Source: Saccharothrix espanaensis DSM 44229
GTDB taxonomy: Bacteria; Actinomycetota; Actinomycetes; Mycobacteriales; Pseudonocardiaceae
Reading direction: 5' to 3'
Assembly: GCF_000328705.1 (NCBI RefSeq)
Contig: NC_019673.1
Span: forward strand, 7,141,001 to 7,205,000
Length of the DNA stretch: 64,000 nucleotides
Notes under the pieces: model-generated
The model's database searches: none
The model's input: only the letters and a program-made list of their open reading frames with translations
What the model was told of the DNA's origin: nothing
Shown: positions 59,399 to 64,000 of the stretch, piece after piece
How positions within the stretch are numbered: position 1 is the stretch's first letter
Layout: each line of letters opens with the position of its first letter
Position numbers and translations under genes: made by a program

Positions 59399-59455
59399 AC
59401 CCTGCCGGGCCCCGCTCCGTCCGGGCCCCGCCCCACCCCGGGGACCACACCGACC

Positions 59456-59515
59456 GGCACCACTCCTGTCGGCACCACTCCTGTCGGCCCCGCTCCTGTC
59501 GGCCCCGCTCCGCAC
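59456..59515. repeat. 15-bp tandem repeat, 4 copies
   Basis: Two copies of GGCACCACTCCTGTC and two of GGCCCCGCTCC(TGTC) follow one another without spacers just before the ABC ATPase gene. The copies lie in the leader of the transcript. Confidence 0.75.
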
Positions 59516-59542
59516 TCCATCCCTCCTCTCAAGGGGACACCC

Positions 59543-60481
59543 ATGACCATCTCGGCCTTTGGGCTGCGCAAAAGCTTCGGCGACCACGTCGTGCTCGACG
59601 GCATCGACCTGGACGTGCCGGAGGGCGCGGTCTTCTCCCTGCTCGGCCCGAACGGGGCCGGCAAGACCACCGCCGTGCAGATCCTGTCCACGCTGATCAC
59701 CGCCGACACCGGGGAGGTGACCATCTGCGGGCACGACCTGCACCGCGACCCGGACGGCGTGCGCTCGGTGATCGGCGTGACCGGCCAGTTCTCCGCCGTC
59801 GACGGCCTGCTGACCGGCGAGGAGAACCTGCGGCTGATGGCCGACCTGCGGCACCTGCCGCGCACCGAGGGCCGGCGGGTCGTGCGCGGGCTGCTGTCCC
59901 GGTTCGACCTGGCGGACGCGGCGGACAGGCCCGCGTCCACCTACTCCGGCGGGATGCGCCGCCGGCTGGACCTGGCGATGACCCTGGTCGGCGGGCCCCG
60001 GGTGATCTTCCTGGACGAGCCGACCACCGGCCTGGACCCGCGCAGCCGGCACGGCCTGTGGCAGATCATCCGGGAACTGGTCGCCGGCGAGGGCGTGACG
60101 ATCTTCCTCACCACCCAGTACCTGGAGGAGGCCGACCAGCTCGCTGACCGGATCGCCGTGCTCGACGGCGGGAAGCTGGTCGCCGAGGGCACCTCCGACG
60201 AGCTCAAGAAGCTGGTGCCGGGCGGGCACGTGAGCTTGCGGTTCGGCGACCTGCGCTCGCTGGACGCGGCGGCCCGCGCGCTGCCCGTGACGAGCCGGGA
60301 CGACGACGCGCTGACGTTGCAGGTGCCCGGCGACGGCGGTGTGCGGTCGCTGCGCGCGCTGCTGGACGTGCTGGACCGGGCCGACGTCGAGCCCGACGAG
60401 CTGACCGTGCACACCCCCGACCTCGACGACGTGTTCTTCGCCCTGACCGGGCGGCCGACCCTGGAGGAGTCCGCGCGATGA
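59543..60481 (+). CDS. DrrA-like ABC transporter ATP-binding protein
   Basis: 312 residues. Walker A LLGPNGAGKTTAVQIL, signature YSGGMRRRLDLAMTL, Walker B VIFLDEPTTGLDPRS. The C-terminal ~80 residues resemble the DrrA extension (DALTLQVPGDGGVRSLRALLDVLD). AAGGGGAC precedes the ATG. Partner of the permease downstream (GATGAG overlap); exports a drug-like compound, as in daunorubicin resistance. Confidence 0.92.
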   Translation: MTISAFGLRKSFGDHVVLDGIDLDVPEGAVFSLLGPNGAGKTTAVQILSTLITADTGEVTICGHDLHRDPDGVRSVIGVTGQFSAVDGLLTGEENLRLMADLRHLPRTEGRRVVRGLLSRFDLADAADRPASTYSGGMRRRLDLAMTLVGGPRVIFLDEPTTGLDPRSRHGLWQIIRELVAGEGVTIFLTTQYLEEADQLADRIAVLDGGKLVAEGTSDELKKLVPGGHVSLRFGDLRSLDAAARALPVTSRDDDALTLQVPGDGGVRSLRALLDVLDRADVEPDELTVHTPDLDDVFFALTGRPTLEESAR

Positions 60482-61248
60482 GCGCCCACACCCTGTCCGA
60501 CTCGGCGACCATGCTGCGCCGGGACTTCAAGCACCTCCAGCGCTACCCGGTGATGGCCATCAGCGGCCTGCTGATGCCGGTGTTCATGATGCTGCTGTTC
60601 GTCTACGTGTTCGGCAGCGCGATGGTGAGCACCGTCGGCGGCGGCGCGTACGTCGACTACCTGGTGCCGGGCATCCTGGTGATGGCCGTCGGCGCGGGGT
60701 CGGCCGGCACCGCCATCAACGTCAACGTCGACATGACCGAGGGGATCATCGCCCGGTTCCGGACCATGGCGATCAGCCGGGTGTCGGTGCTGACCGGGCA
60801 GGTCGTCGGCAGCATGATCCGCACGGTGGTGACGCTGGCGCTGGTGGTGGCCGTGGCGCTGCTGATCGGGTTCCGGCCGCAGGCGTCGGTCGGCGGGTGG
60901 CTGCTGGCGGCCGGCGTGCTGCTGATGCTCACGCTGGCGCTGACCTGGCTGGCCGTCGCGGGCGGCCTGGCGGCCAAGAAGCCCGAGGGCGCGAACGGGT
61001 TCTCGCTGCCGTTCCAGTTCCTGCCGTTCCTCAGCAGCGCGTTCACCCCCACCGACTCGATGGCGCCGGGGCTGGCGTGGTTCGCCGAGCACCAGCCGTT
61101 CACGCCGATCATCGACACGCTGCGCGCCGTGCTCTCCGGGACGCCGGTTGGCGACAGCGCGTGGTGGGCCGTCGGGTGGTGCGCGCTGGGCACCGCGATC
61201 GGCTACGCGCAGGCGCGCAAGCTGTACAACCGCGATCCGGCGCGGTGA
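60478..61248 (+). CDS. DrrB-like ABC transporter permease
   Basis: 256 residues, ABC-2 type with about six helices (VMAISGLLMPVFMMLLFVYVFG, LVPGILVMAVGAGSAGTAINV, LALVVAVALLIGF, LLAAGVLLMLTLALTWLAVAGGLAA). The ATG overlaps the ATPase stop (ATGA). Together with it an exporter. Confidence 0.9.
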   Translation: MSAHTLSDSATMLRRDFKHLQRYPVMAISGLLMPVFMMLLFVYVFGSAMVSTVGGGAYVDYLVPGILVMAVGAGSAGTAINVNVDMTEGIIARFRTMAISRVSVLTGQVVGSMIRTVVTLALVVAVALLIGFRPQASVGGWLLAAGVLLMLTLALTWLAVAGGLAAKKPEGANGFSLPFQFLPFLSSAFTPTDSMAPGLAWFAEHQPFTPIIDTLRAVLSGTPVGDSAWWAVGWCALGTAIGYAQARKLYNRDPAR

Positions 61249-61304
61249 TCAGTCCGAAAATCCGGTGATCGCGTGAATTTCCGGTTCCGGGCACTACGGA
61301 TCTC

Positions 61305-62056
61305 GTGGGCCGGGTCGCCGGCGACCCGTCGGCCCGGTCCGCGCTGGTGTTGGGCCTGTGCGGGCTCGCGGTGATCGTGTTCTGGAAGAAGGCCCCGGCG
61401 CGGCTGCGGCACGTCCCGGGCCCGCTCGCGGCGGTGGTCGTGGTGGCGGCGCTGGCCGCGTCCACCCAGGCCGACGTCCGCAAGCTGTCGGTGGGGGCGC
61501 TGGTCGACGCGGTGTCGCTGCCCACGGCGGAGTCGGCGACCGCGCTGCTCACCCCGCACGCCCTGGGCACGGCGCTGGTGTTCGCGCTGATCGCGTCGGC
61601 CGAGAGCCTGTTCGGCGCGTCGGCCGTCGACCGGATGCACACCGCCCGCTGTGGCGGCAGGACCGGGGCGAGGCGGTGGTGCTGGTGCTGACCGCGGTCG
61701 CGATCGTCGCCACCGACCTGCTGGAGGGCGTGCTGATCGGCTTGGTCGCCGCGCTGGTCAAGCTCGCCTGGCAGGTCTCGCGCCTGCGAGTCGAGGTCGA
61801 CCGGACGCCCGCCGGGACCCTCGTCCGGCTGCACGGCGGCGCGACCTTCCTCGGGATCCCGAAGCTGCGGACGGCGCTCGACGCCCTGCCCCCGGGCGAC
61901 GTCCGGCTCGACCTGTCCGCGCTCACCCACCTCGACCGCACCAGCCGCGGCGCGGTCGAGGAATGGGCACGTCAGCGCCGGGAGGAGGGCGCGAACGCCA
62001 GTGTGGACCCGCCGCCGGGCGCGGCTGAGTCCTTCGCGGACACCGGGGCTCGGTGA
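61305..62056 (+). pseudogene. Remnant of a SulP-family anion transporter
   Basis: Two frames. The first has SulP helices (LVLGLCGLAVIVFWKKAPARL, VPGPLAAVVVVAALAA, LVFALIASAESLFGASAVDRMHT); after a deletion near 61650 the second continues RQDRGEAVVLVLTAVAIVATDLLEGVLIGLVAALVKL and a STAS-like end (VRLHGGATFLGIPKLRTALDALP, DVRLDLSALTHLD). The first half of the protein and several middle helices are lost, so it is inactive. Confidence 0.75.
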
Positions 62057-62286
62057 CCACGCCACGTCGGTGCCCGGCGAGACCGAGGGGCGCGGGGTCC
62101 TCCCACCCCGCGCCCCTCCCGCGTGACCCCGATCCGGGCCGGCGACAAGCAGCAGGGCGCGGCACTCGCGTCCGGAAGGCCACCCCGACACCACCGAACC
62201 TGCCGACCGCGGTCGTCCGTTGTGGACCGGCCCCGGCCAACCGCCCTGACCAGCCGCTGCGGGTGCCGCCGGACTACGGTGTCCCC

Positions 62287-62550
62287 GTGGATCCGCGTGA
62301 GGACGAAGAGGACGACTTCGACCCCGAAGAGGAAGACTTCGAGGAGGACGAGGAAGAAGAGGACGAGGACGACCTGTTCGGCGTGACCTCGGAACCGCGC
62401 ACCATCTGCCACCTGTGCGGCGGGGCCGGATTCGTGGCCCACCCGACTTCGGCCGTGATCGGCGGTGCGCCCCGGACCGTGGACAACGGCCGCGAGTGCC
62501 CCCACTGCCACGGCGCGCGCAAGTTCCCCGGCCTCGTCCCCCCCGTCTGA
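62287..62550 (+). CDS. Small acidic zinc-binding protein with DnaJ-like Cys motifs
   Basis: 87 residues from GTG. The first 30 residues are almost all Asp/Glu (EEDDFDPEEEDFEEDEEEEDE, within 20-residue limits shown only in part here). Then CHLCGGAGFV and CPHCHGARKF, the CxxCxGxG pairs of the DnaJ zinc-binding region, would bind one zinc. A TACGGT -10-like box ends six bases before the GTG, so the mRNA may be leaderless. Function unknown. Confidence 0.75.
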   Translation: MDPREDEEDDFDPEEEDFEEDEEEEDEDDLFGVTSEPRTICHLCGGAGFVAHPTSAVIGGAPRTVDNGRECPHCHGARKFPGLVPPV

Positions 62551-62684
62551 CCGCGCCCGCACCTGCCTGACCGCACTCGACGGACGTCCGCCGGGGCCGG
62601 AGCCGGGCGACGCGGCTGCCGGCGGGCTCGACCGGGTCGGGTGGCGGGAGCGCCGGGCACGCGTGCTGCCCGGCGTCGGCCGGG

Positions 62685-63926
62685 CTAGGCGTTCTGGGCG
62701 GCGTTCGCGGCGTCCTCGGCCGCCCGGCGGTCGGTGTCGGCCTGCTGCTTCTCGAACGACCGGGGCGACAGACCCAGCCACGCCACGACCAGCGCCCCGA
62801 CCTGGATCACGGCCGCCATCACGTAGACCGCCCGCAGCCCGAACCCGGCGGCGATCAGGCCGCCCGCCAGCGCGCCCAGCGGTGTCAGCCCCCAGGCCAG
62901 CGCCCGGTGGCTGGTCAGCACCCGGCCGAGCAGGCCGGGCGGGGTGAACCGCTGCCGGCTGGACTGCGAGCAGACGTTCCACACCATGACGATCGCGGCG
63001 TCGGCGAACATCACCAGCGCGATGGCGACGGGCCACGGCGGCAGCACCGCGATCAGCAGGTGGCAGGTCACCATGCCGACCTGGGAGATGCGCATCGACC
63101 ACGCGTAGCCGAGCCGCGCCACGACCCGCCGCACCACGAACGACGACGCCACCCAGCCGACCGCCATGCAGGTCATCATCACGCCGTAGCCGACCGCGCC
63201 CAGGCCCAGGATCTCGTGCACGTACAGCACGAACATCGACATGTACGCGCTCGCCGCGAACGACCCGACCGCGACCGCGACCGTGATCGACAGCAGCAGC
63301 GGCGTGCCGACCAGGAACTTGAGCCCGTCGGCGATGTCGCGCAGCGGATGCTTGCGCGACGGGGTCACCGACCGGGCCGGGATGCCCCGGCTGACCAGCA
63401 GCGCGACCAGCGCGGCCAGCAGGGCGAGCCACGGCGGCATCCCGAAGCCGAAGCCGACCAGGAACCCGGCCGTGGGCGGCACGACGAACTGCACCACGCC
63501 CCGGTCGATGAGCATCAGCCTGGTGTTGGCCGCCGCGAACTCGGCGGGCTCCACCACCTCGGGCACCAGCGCGCCGCTGGCCCCGTCGCCGAGCACCTGC
63601 GCGGACGTCACGACGAACGCCAGCACCAGCACCAACGGCAGGTTGATCGCGTCCATCAGACCCGCGACGGCGAACACCGCCGCCGCGCACGCCTGCACCC
63701 CGTAAGCGAACCCGAGCACGGTCGTGCGCCGCACCCGGTCGATCAGGACTCCCGCGAACAGCGAGAACAGCAACCACGGCGACTGGCCGACGATGTTGAC
63801 CAGCGACACCTCCCGAGGATCCGTCGTGATCGACACCGCCACCAACGGCAACGTCGTCAGCATCACGCCCTCGGCCACCGAACCGGACACCGCTGCGGCT
63901 TGGAGCCGCACCCACCCCCTTGACAT
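62685..63926 (-). CDS. MFS transporter
   Basis: 413 residues, 12 membrane helices. LFSLFAGVLIDRVRRTTVLGFAYGVQA holds the loop 2-3 motif of MFS permeases; the centre loop SVTPSRKHPLRDIADGLKFL matches the enterobactin exporter/MFS_3 type. Probably exports a drug or siderophore. The ATG lies in an inverted repeat, an operator candidate for an outside regulator. Confidence 0.9.
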   Translation of the reverse strand: MSRGWVRLQAAAVSGSVAEGVMLTTLPLVAVSITTDPREVSLVNIVGQSPWLLFSLFAGVLIDRVRRTTVLGFAYGVQACAAAVFAVAGLMDAINLPLVLVLAFVVTSAQVLGDGASGALVPEVVEPAEFAAANTRLMLIDRGVVQFVVPPTAGFLVGFGFGMPPWLALLAALVALLVSRGIPARSVTPSRKHPLRDIADGLKFLVGTPLLLSITVAVAVGSFAASAYMSMFVLYVHEILGLGAVGYGVMMTCMAVGWVASSFVVRRVVARLGYAWSMRISQVGMVTCHLLIAVLPPWPVAIALVMFADAAIVMVWNVCSQSSRQRFTPPGLLGRVLTSHRALAWGLTPLGALAGGLIAAGFGLRAVYVMAAVIQVGALVVAWLGLSPRSFEKQQADTDRRAAEDAANAAQNA

Positions 63927-63944
63927 GGGACCACCCTGTCAAGG
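63918..63944. promoter_or_regulatory. Inverted repeat overlapping MFS start
   Basis: CCTTGACA and TGTCAAGG arms with an 11-bp spacer; the left arm covers the MFS start codon on the minus strand. It is placed to block the gene when bound, by ArsR-, MarR- or TetR-type repressor. Confidence 0.5.
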
Positions 63945-64000
63945 TCCGCGACGGACACGAACGTTTTAGCCAGAGCTCAAACCGGGGTCCGGAGCGGGCT

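Overview
The window is very GC-rich, uses GTG and a few TTG starts freely, has many 1-4 base start/stop overlaps, and carries actinomycete-type genes: two-gene CNNM/CorC pairs, PAC2, DUF4097 with DrrA/DrrB-like ABC genes, LAL regulator, snapalysin, DasR-type boxes. It is chromosomal DNA of a filamentous actinobacterium, most likely order Pseudonocardiales (Saccharothrix/Actinosynnema/Lentzea-like; this placement is inference). No tRNA, rRNA, CRISPR array, prophage or intact insertion sequence was seen.

Layout. 0-5 kb: the end of a radical SAM/SPASM maturase (FxsB type), an alpha-ketoglutarate-HExxH peptide hydroxylase candidate and a large RecB-like nuclease/helicase; then a snapalysin protease. 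5.8-8.7 kb: a polar amino acid ABC transporter behind a 23-residue Cys-containing leader peptide, which points to sulfur-amino-acid control. 9.2-12.4 kb: PiT phosphate transporter, and an Old Yellow Enzyme divergent from a MarR regulator with two palindromic operators between them. 13.3-19.5 kb: a RiPP locus with a LanM synthetase, a coupled small peptide without cysteine, a strong terminator and a LAL regulator broken by a frameshift. 19.5-33 kb: ordinary metabolism and housekeeping (PPIase, GNAT, MOSC, AKR, PaaZ, acyl-CoA dehydrogenase-like and LLM enzymes, PAC2, ABC exporter, ArsR/SRPBCC, M20 peptidase). 33.3-36.4 kb: a gene graveyard (response regulator, racemase, barstar) around an intact acyl-CoA synthetase. 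36.5-44.3 kb: small exported proteins, a pseudouridine synthase and a chitin-degradation pair (AA10 LPMO, GH19 chitinase), each preceded by a DasR-type box, flanking an NlpC/P60 hydrolase. 44.6-48.2 kb: a coupled oxidoreductase-LLM-hydrolase operon behind a MerR-type promoter that shares its operator with the ABC exporter at 29.1 kb. 48.3-56.5 kb: secreted protein, SDR, class A beta-lactamase-like protein, DyP peroxidase, remnants of a sugar-catabolic locus (LacI, isomerase) and a CNNM/CorC pair. 56.7-61.2 kb: ribbon-helix-helix regulator, DUF4097, P450 with a TTA codon, DrrA/DrrB-like ABC genes. 61.3-64 kb: a decayed SulP transporter, a small zinc-finger protein and an MFS exporter.

How the genes work together. 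The clearest regulatory links are (i) two promoters with 19-bp spacers sharing the operator ACCTCGA-N6-TCGAGGT, as expected for a SoxR/MerR-like regulator encoded elsewhere; (ii) DasR-like boxes on both chitin genes; (iii) the Cys leader peptide before the ABC transporter; and (iv) the local MarR/OYE operator pair. The LanM locus with its Cys-free partner peptide and the partial FxsB/HExxH locus are the best candidates for unusual peptide chemistry.
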